This document shows positions 42,205-52,105 of a DNA stretch of 57,410 nucleotides, in pieces. Made by a program: the position numbers and the translations under genes. Origin of the DNA: Verrucomicrobiota bacterium (GTDB taxonomy: Bacteria > Verrucomicrobiota > Verrucomicrobiae > Limisphaerales > UBA11358); NCBI GenBank assembly GCA_014860005.1, contig JACZKP010000088.1, positions 1 through 57,410 on the forward strand. Direction: 5' to 3'. The number at the start of each line of letters is the position of its first letter. The stretch's first letter is position 1. The notes beneath the pieces are model-generated. The model was not told the origin of the DNA, did not search any database, and worked only from the letters and a program-made list of their open reading frames with translations.

Positions 42205-43677
42205 ATGAGCACACCCATTCCCAACTATATTGCCGATGCCTGGCAGGCTTCCGCCGCGACGGAAGTTCTCGAAGTCACCAATCCGGCCAAGGCGGAAACC
42301 ATCGCTCGCGTGCCGTTGTCCTCCGCCGCGGAAGTGGACCTGGCGGTTCAGGCGGCGGCTGTGGCTTTTCCCGAATGGCGGCGAACCCCGGTCACGGATC
42401 GCGTTCAGTTCCTGCTCAAGCTAAAGCACGAAATGGAATCGCATTTCGAGGAGCTGGCCCGCAGCATCACCATTGAGTGCGGCAAGACACTGGCGGAATC
42501 GCGCGGCGAAATGCGGCGCGCCATCGAGAATGTCGAGACGGCAGCCGGCGCGCCCGCGTTGCTCCAGGGCCTTTTCTCCGAGGACATCGCCAGCGGCATT
42601 GACGAACTAATGATCCGCCAACCGCTTGGCGTTTGCGCCTGCATTTGTCCGTTCAATTTCCCCGGCATGATTCCGTTCTGGTTCATGCCTTATGCGTTGG
42701 CCTGCGGCAACACTTATGTCGTCAAGCCCTCCGAGCGTACGCCGCTGACGATGCAACTCATAGCCGGATTGATCGCGCGGACTGGCCTCCCCAAGGGTGT
42801 GTTCAATCTGGTCAACGGCGGACGCGAAGCGGTGGATGCGCTGCTCGACCATCCCCTGGTCAAGGCCGTTAGCTTTGTCGGCTCGACGCCGGTGGCGAAG
42901 CACGTGTATGCCCGCGCAGCGGCGAACGGCAAACGCGCGCAATGCCAGGGCGGCGCCAAGAACCCTCTGCTCGTCCTGCCCGATGCCGACCCAGAAAGCA
43001 CGACGCGCATCGTGGCCGACAGCGGCTTTGGTTGCGCCGGCCAGCGTTGTCTGGCCGGGTCGCTGGTGGTGACGGTGGGTAAGGCCCGTTCCTGGTTCAC
43101 CGAGTCAATTCGCGAGGCGGCGGCCAGCCGGGTGGTGGGCAACGGACTGGATGAGCAAGTGCAGATGGGACCAGTGATCACGTCGCAGAGCAAGGCGCGC
43201 ATCGAAGGACTGATTGGTCAGGCAGTCAACGAAGGCGCCAAACCGCTGGTGGACGGGCGCGATCCGAAAATCGCAGGGTGTGATCGCGGATTCTTTGTGC
43301 GGCCAACCATCTTGGACGACATGAATCCAAACGGCGACGTGGTGCGCACGGAGATTTTTGGTCCGGTGCTCGGTTTGATTCAAGTGAATACCGTGGACGA
43401 TGCCATTGCCTTCGTGAACCGCGGCGCTTATGGCAACATGGCCTGCATATTCACCGCGAGCGGCGCGAGCGCGCGGAAGTTCCGTTACGAAGCCGAGGTC
43501 GGTAACGTCGGAGTCAACATCGGCGTGGCCGCGCCGATGGCGTTCTTCCCGTTCAGTGGGGCGCGGGAGAGTTTCTTCGGCGATTTGCACGGGCAGGGCC
43601 GGCACGCCATCGAGTTCTTCACTCAAACGAAAGTCGTCATTGAACGCTGGCCCAAAGAGTGGTCGCGAAGGTTCTGA
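42205..43677 (+). CDS. iolA: CoA-acylating methylmalonate-semialdehyde dehydrogenase
   Basis: A 490-residue aldehyde dehydrogenase of the MmsA/IolA group. Visible: [20 protein letters not shown] (NAD site), [13 protein letters not shown], the catalytic cysteine in AGQRCLAGS (about 282-285) and [10 protein letters not shown]. IolA makes acetyl-CoA from malonate semialdehyde. It lies between iolD and iolE with short spacers (7 and 19 bp). Confidence 0.88.
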   Translation: MSTPIPNYIADAWQASAATEVLEVTNPAKAETIARVPLSSAAEVDLAVQAAAVAFPEWRRTPVTDRVQFLLKLKHEMESHFEELARSITIECGKTLAESRGEMRRAIENVETAAGAPALLQGLFSEDIASGIDELMIRQPLGVCACICPFNFPGMIPFWFMPYALACGNTYVVKPSERTPLTMQLIAGLIARTGLPKGVFNLVNGGREAVDALLDHPLVKAVSFVGSTPVAKHVYARAAANGKRAQCQGGAKNPLLVLPDADPESTTRIVADSGFGCAGQRCLAGSLVVTVGKARSWFTESIREAAASRVVGNGLDEQVQMGPVITSQSKARIEGLIGQAVNEGAKPLVDGRDPKIAGCDRGFFVRPTILDDMNPNGDVVRTEIFGPVLGLIQVNTVDDAIAFVNRGAYGNMACIFTASGASARKFRYEAEVGNVGVNIGVAAPMAFFPFSGARESFFGDLHGQGRHAIEFFTQTKVVIERWPKEWSRRF

Positions 43678-43696
43678 ATCAACCAAATCCCAGACC

Positions 43697-44611
43697 ATGA
43701 ATCCGTCCGACTCCATTCGCATCGCCAACGCCCCGTGTTCGTGGGGCGTACTGGAATTTGACCTGCCGGGCAAGGCGCTGGGTTTTGCCCAGGTGCTGGA
43801 TGAAATCCGCGATACCGGTTACGCCGGCACGGAGTTCGGCGATTGGGGCTTCATGCCGACCGATCCTGCTGCGCTGCGCCGTGAACTCGACGCGCGCAAG
43901 CTGGCCATGGTCGGCGCGTTCGTGCCCGTGGCGTTCGCGGACCCCAACGCCCACGCGGCTGGAGCAGCAGTCGCGGTGCGCACCGCCAAATTGCTGGCCG
44001 CAGTCGAAGGTGAATCCCCTTTCATCGTGCTCGCCGATGACAACGGTAAGAATCCCAACCGCACCCAGAAGGCGGGGCGCATTACGAACGCGGACGGCTT
44101 GACCGGGACGCAATGGAAGACGTTTGCTCAAGGCGTCGAGCACGTCGCCCGCACGGTTCGGGAGCAGTCCGGTTTGCGTTGCGTCTTCCACCACCACGCC
44201 GCCGGCTTTGTCGAGACTGCGGACGAGGTCGCCCGTTTGCTCGAACTCACGGACCCAAACCTTGTCGGCTTGTGCTTTGACACGGGACATTTCCGTTTTG
44301 GCGGCGGCGATCCACTGGCGGCGTTGCGCCGACATCGCGACCGCATCTGGCATGTGCATTTCAAGGATTGCAGCCCGGCCGTGCATCAGCAGTCGCGCGC
44401 TGAAGGCTGGGATTACTTTGACTCGCTCAAGCACGGCATCTTCTGCGAACTCGGCAAGGGCGACGTGGATTTCGCGGCAGTGATTGAGGAATTGCGCCGC
44501 ACGAACTACACCGGCTGGATCGTCGTCGAGCAGGACGTGCTGCCCGGCATGGGCGCGCCGAAAGAATTTGCGCAACGCAATCGTGATTATCTGCGCCAGC
44601 TTGGATTATAG
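43697..44611 (+). CDS. iolE: Inosose dehydratase
   Basis: A 304-residue TIM-barrel protein of the AP endonuclease/sugar isomerase fold. It begins with NAPCSWGVLEF, has GYAGTEFGDWGFMP (about 41-54), HHHAAGFVET (about 157-166) and CFDTGHFRFGG (metal-binding D-x-x-H, about 192), and ends RDYLRQLGL. IolE dehydrates 2-keto-myo-inositol. Nine bases separate it from iolG. Confidence 0.85.
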   Translation: MNPSDSIRIANAPCSWGVLEFDLPGKALGFAQVLDEIRDTGYAGTEFGDWGFMPTDPAALRRELDARKLAMVGAFVPVAFADPNAHAAGAAVAVRTAKLLAAVEGESPFIVLADDNGKNPNRTQKAGRITNADGLTGTQWKTFAQGVEHVARTVREQSGLRCVFHHHAAGFVETADEVARLLELTDPNLVGLCFDTGHFRFGGGDPLAALRRHRDRIWHVHFKDCSPAVHQQSRAEGWDYFDSLKHGIFCELGKGDVDFAAVIEELRRTNYTGWIVVEQDVLPGMGAPKEFAQRNRDYLRQLGL

Positions 44612-44620
44612 GAGAGTAAC
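44608..44620 (+). promoter_or_regulatory. Ribosome binding site of iolG
   Basis: ATAGGAGAGTAAC precedes ATG 44621 directly; GGAGAG is about 4-9 bases from the start, one of the clearest ribosome binding sites in the window. It lies over the iolE stop. Confidence 0.5.
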
Positions 44621-45646
44621 ATGGCAAATCGAACATTGAACGTCGGCGTCATCGGCTGCGGACGGATTGGCCGCATTCACGCGGAGAACCTCGCCACGCG
44701 CATTCCGAACGCGCGCTTGGTCGCAACGGCAGACACGGCCATAAACGCGGCGCAGGAAGTGGCTACCCAGCTACACGTCACCAAAGCCACGGCGGATTAC
44801 CGTGAACTCCTCGTTGATCCCGCCATTGATGCGGTGGCGGTCTGTTCCTCCACCGACACGCACTCACAGATCATCCAGGAGGCGGCGGCGGCAGGAAAAC
44901 ACATCTTCTGCGAGAAGCCGATTGACTACGACCTCGCCCGAATTCGCGCTGCGCTGGCGGCCGTTGAAAAGGCGAAGGTCAAGCTCCAGATCGGTTTCAA
45001 TCGCCGCTTTGATCCGAGCTTTGCCAAAGTCCGTGAACTGGTTGTAGCCGGTGCGGTTGGCCAACCGCATGTCATCCGCATCACCAGCCGCGATCCCGCG
45101 CCGCCGCCACTCGATTACATCAAAGTCTCTGGCGGCATCTTCCTGGACATGACCATTCACGACTTCGACATGGTGCGCTTTCTCAGCGGGAGCGAGGCGG
45201 AGGAGATTTACGCGATTGGTGACGCACTTGTGGATCCCGCCATCCGCGAGGCCGGCGACGTGGACACAGCCATTGTCACGATGCGGCTCAAGAACGGCGC
45301 ACTGGCCACGATAGACAACAGCCGCAGAGCCATCTACGGCTACGACCAGCGCATCGAAGTGTTCGGCTCAAAAGGATCGGCGGCGGGGGGCAATCGCACG
45401 CCGGACGCGCATCTCCTGACTGACGCGGCGGGAGTGCATGCCGCCAAGCCGCTGCACTTCTTCCTGGAACGCTACGCGGAAGCCTACGTCATTGAGATGC
45501 GGGCTTTCGTGGACGCGGTGTTGAAAGATCAAACACCCCCCGCAACGGGGTTGGACGGACTGCAACCGGTCATCATGGGCCTGGCAGCCACCAGGTCTTT
45601 GCGCGAAGGGCGTCCAGTGAAGTTATCGGAGATTGCGACCGAATAA
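44621..45646 (+). CDS. iolG: Inositol 2-dehydrogenase (Gfo/Idh/MocA)
   Basis: A 341-residue NAD-dependent dehydrogenase. Rossmann motif VGVIGCGRIGRIHAENL, the EKPIDYD catalytic lysine (about 98-99), an INFNRRFDPSF-like segment (GFNRRFDPSFAKV) and GGIFLDMTIHDFDMVRFLSG (with the catalytic D-x-x-x-H, about 167-178). It oxidises myo-inositol to 2-keto-myo-inositol, the first step, although last in the gene order. It ends the operon. No IolR or inositol transporter is seen nearby. Confidence 0.85.
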   Translation: MANRTLNVGVIGCGRIGRIHAENLATRIPNARLVATADTAINAAQEVATQLHVTKATADYRELLVDPAIDAVAVCSSTDTHSQIIQEAAAAGKHIFCEKPIDYDLARIRAALAAVEKAKVKLQIGFNRRFDPSFAKVRELVVAGAVGQPHVIRITSRDPAPPPLDYIKVSGGIFLDMTIHDFDMVRFLSGSEAEEIYAIGDALVDPAIREAGDVDTAIVTMRLKNGALATIDNSRRAIYGYDQRIEVFGSKGSAAGGNRTPDAHLLTDAAGVHAAKPLHFFLERYAEAYVIEMRAFVDAVLKDQTPPATGLDGLQPVIMGLAATRSLREGRPVKLSEIATE

Positions 45647-45927
45647 ATCTGACAACGGTTATCTCGTCAATCCGTCCCGCCTGACACGGGAGGGAATATC
45701 GCCACCCGCGATGAAACCGGACACAAAAACTGCCCCAACGGAATTGCAGCGGCCTGCCCGGTGGTTCGCTGACTGTGTTCGGCGCTGAAGGCCAGGCGGA
45801 TGATGCCGCATCCGATTTTGCCTCCGCAGTGCCATCCATCAGCATCTTCAGGTACGGTGAATACTCTTCAGGAGCGCAGTGAAGCTTTGCCGATTGCGGT
45901 CGTGAGTTGATAACGGGATATTGGGAC
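45647..45927. other. Gene-free spacer, about 280 bp
   Basis: No gene, no repeat recognised. An open frame exists on the minus strand (EEYSPYLKML-type) but shows no family resemblance. Confidence 0.35.
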
Positions 45928-46626
45928 ATGAAAACGAAGCGGTTGGTTAAGCGAAGGGAGTTTCTCAGAACCACTGGCGCCGCCGGAATGGGCGGCTGGT
46001 TGAGCAGCGCGGCGCTGATGCACAGTTTCGATGCTCAAGCCGGGGCGGCGTCCGCCAAACCGGAATCGGCGGAAAAGCTCATGGCGCAGTTGAAAGCCAT
46101 CAGCAGTCAGTATCCCAGTGTGCCGCAGGAAGAGGGCCGCTTTCTGAATCTGTTGCTGAAGGCCACGCGCGCCCGGCGTGTGCTGGAGGTAGGCACGGCG
46201 CACGGTTACACCACCATCTGGCTGGCGCTGGCGTTGGAAGAAACGGGGGGAAATCTGACGACCATTGAAATCATGCCGGAGCGGGTGGAACTGGCGCGGA
46301 AACATCTGACGGAAGCCGGCTTGTCACACCGGGTCGGTTTTCAGCAGGGCGACGCGCATAAAATTGTGCCGATGCTCGACGGCCCGTTCGACATTGCCTA
46401 CCTCGACGCCGACAAAGGCGGGCAGGTGGATTATTTCCACAAACTCTTCCCGAGATTGCTGTCGCCCGGCGGACTGCTCATCGCCCATAACGCGATCCTG
46501 CTGGCGGACAAGATGCAGGATTATCTGGAGTTAGTTCGGAATCATCCCGACTTCGACACCATCGTGCTGCGCGCCGTGGAAGACGACGGATTGGCCGTCA
46601 GTTACCGCAAGCGGCAGACGGCCTGA
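45928..46626 (+). CDS. O-methyltransferase with a Tat-type export signal
   Basis: A 232-residue class I methyltransferase of the catechol/caffeoyl-CoA O-methyltransferase type. After a twin-arginine motif (KRREFLRTTG, 8-17) and a hydrophobic stretch (AAGMGGWLSSAALM), the core has VLEVGTAHGYTTIW (motif I, about 89-102), the acidic residue in IEIMPERVELARKHL, and AYLDADKGGQVDYF (about 151-164, the metal-binding D-x-D). These enzymes methylate a catechol hydroxyl with SAM. Export of a SAM-dependent enzyme is odd, because SAM is not known in the periplasm; the signal may be vestigial or the prediction wrong. ATG 45928 is the only start with the signal. It stands alone after the inositol operon. 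Confidence 0.75.
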   Translation: MKTKRLVKRREFLRTTGAAGMGGWLSSAALMHSFDAQAGAASAKPESAEKLMAQLKAISSQYPSVPQEEGRFLNLLLKATRARRVLEVGTAHGYTTIWLALALEETGGNLTTIEIMPERVELARKHLTEAGLSHRVGFQQGDAHKIVPMLDGPFDIAYLDADKGGQVDYFHKLFPRLLSPGGLLIAHNAILLADKMQDYLELVRNHPDFDTIVLRAVEDDGLAVSYRKRQTA

Positions 46627-46698
46627 TTCGAGTCAGTGCCAGCGAGCGATCCAAGCTGCGCGAACGATCTCCGCGACTTGAATCCGCTGGCAGAGCGG

Positions 46699-48144
46699 TC
46701 AGCACTTCGCGCCGAAGTCCGCTTTGAACGCCTTGGCCAGCTTGGCGCCCCAGTCCTTGAGCGGTTTCATTCGACCGAAGAAAAAGCGCAGCACCTTGGG
46801 CTCTTCCACAAATTTCAACCCGCCCACCAGATCCCGATGCCGGTAAAGCCAGGAGAGGCGGTCCACCGCGTATTCAATGTGGGAAAGCGAGTATGTGCGG
46901 CGCGGCAGGGCCAGGCGGATGAGTTCGAGATCAGCAGGCACGTCGTTTCCGCGCTCGTCGCGATCCGTAGAAACTGTGCCGCGTTCCATGACGCGCACGC
47001 CAGAAGTCAAATACACCGCCGCAGCCAGGGCGCCCGCGGGATACTGGGTTTGCGGCAGATGCGGCAGGAATCGTTTGGCGTCCAGGTGACATCCCAGCCC
47101 ACCACCCGGCGTGACAGCCGGCAGCCCCGCTTCCAACAGCCGGCTCACAAAGTATTCGATGAACTCCGGCGAAGCGCAGGCCACGTCGTAATCCGTCATC
47201 TCGCGCAAACCAACCGTCATCGCCTCCAGTTCCTTGATGGACATGCCGCCGTAGGTGGAGAAACCTTCGTAAAGCGGCAGCCAGGCCAGGAGGCGGTCGT
47301 AATACGACTTGCTGTTCGTCGCGATCATGCCGCCGCGCACGCAGGTGCTCTTGCGCGCCGACAAATACAGAATGTCCACCAGGCTCATCATTTCGCTGAT
47401 GATCTCGGAAATCGTCATGTGCTTGCACTCAGGGTCGCGCTCCTTGATGAAATAGGCGTTCTCGGAAATGAGGCTGCCGTCAAACACGAGCGGAATCTTG
47501 TGAGCCGCGGCCAGCTTCTTGACCTCGCGCAAGTTACCGAGCGAGAACGGCTGCCCCCCAATCAAATTCGTGGTGGCTTCCATGCGGACGAAGGAGATCT
47601 TTTTCGCGCCGTAACGTTTGATGCAATCGCGGAATTTCTTCAGACACAAATTGCCCCGAAACGCGTGCGTGCTTTCGGTATTCATGGCTTCGTCGGTGAA
47701 AATCTCGATGACCTTGCCACCGGCCAGTTCAAAGTGCGCCTTGGTGGTGGTAAAATGATAATTCATCAGCACCACGTCGCCCGGTTTCACGAACACCTTC
47801 GCCAGCAAATGCTCGGCGGCGCGCCCTTGATGCACCGGCATGGTGTACTCGAAGCCGAGAATCTCCTTAACGGTATCCGCGAGCCGATAAAAGCTCTCAC
47901 TGCCGGCATAAGCATCGTCGGCAACCATCATCGCGGCGAGCTGGTTGTCGCTCATGGCGTTTGTGCCGCTGTCGGTAAGCAGGTCCAGGAAAACATCCTT
48001 GGTGCGGAGCAGGAATGTGTTGTAACCGGCTTCCTGAATGGCTTCGAGCCGGCGCTTGAGGGGTTGCAGATTGATTTTCTGAACAATCCGTGTCTTGTGC
48101 ATCTCGACCGGAATGACTTTGCCGTTGGAAAGAGTGATTTTCAT
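46699..48144 (-). CDS. Tryptophanase/tyrosine phenol-lyase-family PLP enzyme (divergent)
   Basis: A 481-residue beta-eliminating lyase homologue. The PLP lysine is K265 in YLSARKSTC (E. coli TnaA SAKKD); D222 in FDGSLISENAYFIK pairs with the pyridine nitrogen, but the arginine four residues later in TnaA/TPL (DSARF) is leucine here (L225). FTTTKAHFELAGG, GVRVMERG and the C-terminal LPRRTYSLSH and EPKVLRFFF blocks match the family. The normal loop after the lysine (D-x-M-V) is shortened and altered. It could still be a lyase with changed specificity, or have another beta-elimination activity. No tnaB transporter or TrpA neighbour is seen. Confidence 0.75.
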   Translation of the reverse strand: MKITLSNGKVIPVEMHKTRIVQKINLQPLKRRLEAIQEAGYNTFLLRTKDVFLDLLTDSGTNAMSDNQLAAMMVADDAYAGSESFYRLADTVKEILGFEYTMPVHQGRAAEHLLAKVFVKPGDVVLMNYHFTTTKAHFELAGGKVIEIFTDEAMNTESTHAFRGNLCLKKFRDCIKRYGAKKISFVRMEATTNLIGGQPFSLGNLREVKKLAAAHKIPLVFDGSLISENAYFIKERDPECKHMTISEIISEMMSLVDILYLSARKSTCVRGGMIATNSKSYYDRLLAWLPLYEGFSTYGGMSIKELEAMTVGLREMTDYDVACASPEFIEYFVSRLLEAGLPAVTPGGGLGCHLDAKRFLPHLPQTQYPAGALAAAVYLTSGVRVMERGTVSTDRDERGNDVPADLELIRLALPRRTYSLSHIEYAVDRLSWLYRHRDLVGGLKFVEEPKVLRFFFGRMKPLKDWGAKLAKAFKADFGAKC

Positions 48145-48365
48145 GTTAACCGCCCTGCTCGCTTGATGTGCTTACACGTTGTTTTTCTGCTGCCGCGCAT
48201 TCTCGAAATCCGCCCGGTGGGAACCCTTATGCCCCGCGGCTCATGCGCGGCAGCAGGCTGCAATTTCAGCCGTGGTATCGCAAGCAGAAAGTCTCTGCCG
48301 GAAGATTCGTCGGCCAGCGTAAAACACCGGCCACCACGACCAACCCAGTCCAAACCCTGGCACCA

Positions 48366-48401
48366 ATAAAAAAGCCGGCGCCGCAGAGAGCGGGCCGGCT
48401 G
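48366..48401 (-). terminator. Rho-independent terminator of the DUF481 gene
   Basis: Read on the minus strand, AGCCGGCCCGC, a loop, then GCGGCGCCGGCT followed by TTTTTT (48366-48371 as A run on the plus strand). It lies 32 bp beyond the DUF481 stop codon in the right orientation. Confidence 0.65.
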
Positions 48402-48432
48402 GATTGACGAAGCCTTGGTTCGTTGGTGAATG

Positions 48433-49209
48433 TCAGAATTTATACGCGATGCCGGTGATCAGGCGGAAATCATTTTTATCACGACCCGAAGCCGGTTCAC
48501 TGTCATAGGTATTTTGCGCCACTGCACGGAGGCTCAGTTTTTTGGTGATCGCGGTGTCAATGCCCACCTCGCCAATCAAGAGATATTTCTCCTGCCAGCG
48601 ATCCACCTGCGGGATGTACTCCAGGCTCTGCCAGATTTTGGTCGTCTCGGTGAGCTTGTGCTCAAACCGTTCGCCAAATCGCGCGCCGACGTACACGTCT
48701 GAAGACTGACCTTCAAGCCGCTCGAAGACCACGGAGGGACCGGCTTCAAACGCCAGCAATGTCTTCGGTTCCTTGATCACGTAATAGCCGATCAACGGGC
48801 TGACCCGGAAGCGGTAATCCACACCCGTAATACCGTCATACTCGCCGTCGAGCCGAATGCCGCCGTAAAGTCGCTCGTTGAACAGACGATTGTACTGGCC
48901 AAAGCCGCGGACATACTCGGTGTTCTTCTGGTTGTCGCCATCCACCTCGGCTTCGCCGTAACCGCCAGATATACCAAACGCGGCTTCGTCGCGTTCCCAC
49001 TTCCGATTGGTTTCCAAGCCCAGCGTCCCCAAAAAGGTGTCGCTGTTTCCGCGGGTCAAGGTGAGACCAGCAGCGGCGGTGGTTTCCCAGCCTTTCTTCT
49101 CTGCGGGCTTATCCTGGGCCGCGGCACTACCCGCCCCCAGACACAAGGCCATCGCGGAAAACGCGATCCCGAATCCGCGGACGGCACAGCAATTCCAGTT
49201 CTGCTTCAT
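48433..49209 (-). CDS. DUF481 outer-membrane protein
   Basis: A 258-residue protein with a signal peptide (about 1-32, cleavage near SAAAQDKPAE), then alternating amphipathic strands that fit a 12-stranded outer-membrane beta barrel; the last residue is Phe (GIAYKF), the usual C-terminal outer-membrane signature. The LTLTRGNSDT segment near 50-60 and the KWERDEAAFGI strand are typical DUF481. Function in the family is unknown (some members are salt- or alkali-induced). A terminator follows on the same strand. Confidence 0.8.
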   Translation of the reverse strand: MKQNWNCCAVRGFGIAFSAMALCLGAGSAAAQDKPAEKKGWETTAAAGLTLTRGNSDTFLGTLGLETNRKWERDEAAFGISGGYGEAEVDGDNQKNTEYVRGFGQYNRLFNERLYGGIRLDGEYDGITGVDYRFRVSPLIGYYVIKEPKTLLAFEAGPSVVFERLEGQSSDVYVGARFGERFEHKLTETTKIWQSLEYIPQVDRWQEKYLLIGEVGIDTAITKKLSLRAVAQNTYDSEPASGRDKNDFRLITGIAYKF

Positions 49210-49567
49210 TTAATGGTTCAGTTTCCCCTGCCCATGTGCGGGAATCTCCAGCTCCTGAAAACAATCCTCCCCACAGGTTGCCCCGAGGGGGCGCGCACAG
49301 ACAGGTGAGCGCCCGGTAGCCCGTCCTCGCACTCGACAGGACGCGCAAGATAGCGGAATTCAAATCGAGCGCAACCCCGGCTTTGAACGCCCGGAAGCTC
49401 CCTTGGCTTCCTCGCGCAGCCGGACTGCTGGTTGGGGATTCAACAATGCTGCACCGACCGGCGCGCGGAAGGAAACACGGTGCGAAAAGACCTTGAGGAA
49501 TCGCGCGAGTATGGTTTCCTTGCCGCAGATTGAATATCCACCCGGCCCGACAGCTTACGAGTGAATT
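49210..49567. other. Divergent spacer, about 360 bp
   Basis: Between the DUF481 gene (minus) and the esterase fusion (plus). It should hold two promoters but I could identify no convincing boxes. No repeat recognised beyond a short CCCCGAGGGGG palindrome near 49280. Confidence 0.35.
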
Positions 49568-52105
49568 ATGAAACTTCCCTTCAGCATTGTCTCGGCACTC
49601 TTGCTCATCCCCACCTTGTCCTTCGCAGTTGATTCCCAGCGCACCCTGCGATTCACGGCATCCTCCAAAGGCGAAGTCCTTGCGTGGCAGAAGCAAAGTC
49701 GCGAGCGGCTTTTTGCCCTGATGATGGGCGGTGAGAAACCAAAGCCGGTACCGCTCGATGCCAGGATCCTTCAACGCATCGAGATGCCCGCGGGTGGCTA
49801 CGTGCTCGAAGAAGTGTCCCTGCAAACCCTCCCGGATCGCCGCGTTCATGCCTGGATGACTGTGCCCAAGGAGCGAAAGGGAAAAGTCGGCGCGGTGCTG
49901 GCGCTGCACGGGCATGGGGGGACGGGCAGTCAAATTGTGCGCGGAGAAAGTCTATACTGGTATGGCCGCGCGCTGGCCGAAATGGGTTATGTGGTGATCT
50001 CGCCGGACATCGGGCAGCACGACTTACAGCACACGAACTGGACGCTCATGGGCGAACGCGTGTGGGATGCGCTGCGCTGCGTGGATTATTTGGAAACGCG
50101 GCCGGAAGTGGACAAGAAACGGATGGCGGTGGCAGGTCTCTCGCTCGGTGGCGAAGCCGCAATGTATGTGGCAGCCATGGATACCCGGCTCAAAGCAGTG
50201 AACAGCAGTGGCTGGCTCACCACGATTGACAACATGAAGCGTGGCCACTGTCCCTGTTGGAATTTTCCTGGACTGGAGGAGCACTTTGATTTCGCCGACA
50301 TCTTCTCATGCGTGGCGCCACGTCCGCTGGCGCTGGAAATTGGCGAACGCGAACGAGCACCCGGCGGTTTTCCCGTGGACATCGCGCGGAAGGCGTTTGA
50401 AGAAATCAAACCCGCCTATCGAGTCCTGGGCGCGGAGCAAAACCTGATTCTCGACATCCATCCCGCTGGCCACGTATTCCGGGGAAATGAATTCTGGCAT
50501 CCTTTGCTGGCAACCATTGGCACGTCATGGCCCTGGAACAACCGCGAACGCGAAAAGGCAACCGCGGACGAATTGCTCCGCCGCGGCGAAATTGCGCGCC
50601 GTAACTTCTTCCGCTCGCTCATACTGCTGGATGGCTGGTGGGCCACCCGTGATCGCGTGACTGGACTTTTTCCCCGTCGCGTGGATCAGCCGGTCTGGGC
50701 ACCGCAGGACAATGCAGCGGATATGTTCCCGTTTCTCTCACTCACGGCTTACTTCCTCGCGCCGGAACGGTTGGATGAGATTCTGCAAATCATTCCGATT
50801 GAAAAGAAACTCACCCAGCGTCTCGGCGTGCTGCCGGATTGGTATTCGATCACCAATCGCGCCTTCGTCCACACGAACGCTGACCTCCCGCGCCTCATCT
50901 TCAACGCCGCCGAATACTGCAAGGACGGCCTGCTCCCGATGACGGAAGTCATGGGCCGCGGGCCGTGGTTTGACCGCATGGTTGAGTTGACCGACGCGAT
51001 CTTCGAGCACGCGCCGGTGCAAAGTGATTTTGGTTTGCTGCCCGCCGATGATTCGGAGGTCAACGGTGACATATTGCAAACGCTCGCCCGGCTTTATGCA
51101 ATGACGCGTAACCCACAGTATCTCGCCTGGGCCGAGCGCATCGGCGACGCCTACTGCTTCGAGGTACTCCCGAAAAACGGCGGGCTGCCGGCATATCGCT
51201 GGGATTTCACGAAACATGAAGTGCTCAGAGATTCGTTGAACCTGAACGATCATGGCAACGAACTCATTGGCGGCTTGGCGGAACTTTACATCGTCACGCA
51301 GGCTTTCAATCCGCAGAAAGCGAATCGCTACCGCGCGCCGATGGCGGCGATGTTTCATCGTCTGCTCGCCAAGGCGCGTAACCCGGACGGGCTTTGGTAC
51401 AATGTGATTCGCGCTTCAACGGGAGAACCCCTGAACCAGGCGACCCCGGACACGTGGGGTTACGCGCTGAGTGCGACCGCCACGTTCGGCACGGCCACGG
51501 GCGACCCCGTGCTGCTCGAAGCCGTGACGAACGCGTTGCGCAACATTGACCAATCTCGTTATCTCCACTGGAGCGACGCCGACGCTTACGCCGATGCGAT
51601 TGAAGGCGCGCTGTATCTGTTGAATCGTTTTCCCGTCCGCGAAGGGTTCGATTGGATGGAGAAAATGCTGCCGCTGTTTCTGGGCAAACAGCGGGATAGT
51701 GGCATCGTGGAGGGATGGTACGGTGACGGCAATTACGCACGCACGGCACTGCTCGCGGCCAGATATTACACGCAGGGCGCCATCTGCCGCCCCTGGCGTT
51801 CCGACTTGCGCTTCGGCGCGATGCGCGATGGTGACACACTGAAGATCGCGCTCACGGCCGAATCGGACTGGGAGGGCAAAGTCATCTTTGACCAACCGCG
51901 TCACCGGCTGATTCTCAACCTGCCCAGCAATTACGCCCGACTCAACGAATGGTCCGAGTGGTTCACGGTCGAATCCGACGCCCTTTATCAGGTGAAAGCC
52001 GGCAATGCGCGAGCGGAAGTGAAGAGGGGTGCGGAGTTGGCACTGGGACTGCCGCTGTCGTTGAAGGCCGGCAAGGTTGTCCGGTTGGAAATAAGAAAGC
52101 GCTGA
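49568..52105 (+). CDS. Exported alpha/beta hydrolase fused to an alpha-barrel glycosidase-like domain
   Basis: An 845-residue two-domain exported protein. Signal peptide 1-20 (SFAVDS cleavage). The N-terminal domain (about 60-320) is an alpha/beta-hydrolase of the acetyl xylan esterase/dienelactone hydrolase kind: oxyanion loop HGHGG (114-118), nucleophile elbow GLSLGG with S192, and H302 in PAGHVF; the acid is probably D296 or E258. The second domain (about 340-790) is helix-rich with repeated WYNVIRASTG, YLHWSDADAYADAIEGALYL and ARTALLAARYY segments, typical of an (alpha/alpha)6 barrel as in GH88/GH105 or GH127 relatives. A small beta domain ends it. Substrate likely an acylated plant glycan; the pairing is inferred. 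Confidence 0.75.
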   Translation: MKLPFSIVSALLLIPTLSFAVDSQRTLRFTASSKGEVLAWQKQSRERLFALMMGGEKPKPVPLDARILQRIEMPAGGYVLEEVSLQTLPDRRVHAWMTVPKERKGKVGAVLALHGHGGTGSQIVRGESLYWYGRALAEMGYVVISPDIGQHDLQHTNWTLMGERVWDALRCVDYLETRPEVDKKRMAVAGLSLGGEAAMYVAAMDTRLKAVNSSGWLTTIDNMKRGHCPCWNFPGLEEHFDFADIFSCVAPRPLALEIGERERAPGGFPVDIARKAFEEIKPAYRVLGAEQNLILDIHPAGHVFRGNEFWHPLLATIGTSWPWNNREREKATADELLRRGEIARRNFFRSLILLDGWWATRDRVTGLFPRRVDQPVWAPQDNAADMFPFLSLTAYFLAPERLDEILQIIPIEKKLTQRLGVLPDWYSITNRAFVHTNADLPRLIFNAAEYCKDGLLPMTEVMGRGPWFDRMVELTDAIFEHAPVQSDFGLLPADDSEVNGDILQTLARLYAMTRNPQYLAWAERIGDAYCFEVLPKNGGLPAYRWDFTKHEVLRDSLNLNDHGNELIGGLAELYIVTQAFNPQKANRYRAPMAAMFHRLLAKARNPDGLWYNVIRASTGEPLNQATPDTWGYALSATATFGTATGDPVLLEAVTNALRNIDQSRYLHWSDADAYADAIEGALYLLNRFPVREGFDWMEKMLPLFLGKQRDSGIVEGWYGDGNYARTALLAARYYTQGAICRPWRSDLRFGAMRDGDTLKIALTAESDWEGKVIFDQPRHRLILNLPSNYARLNEWSEWFTVESDALYQVKAGNARAEVKRGAELALGLPLSLKAGKVVRLEIRKR

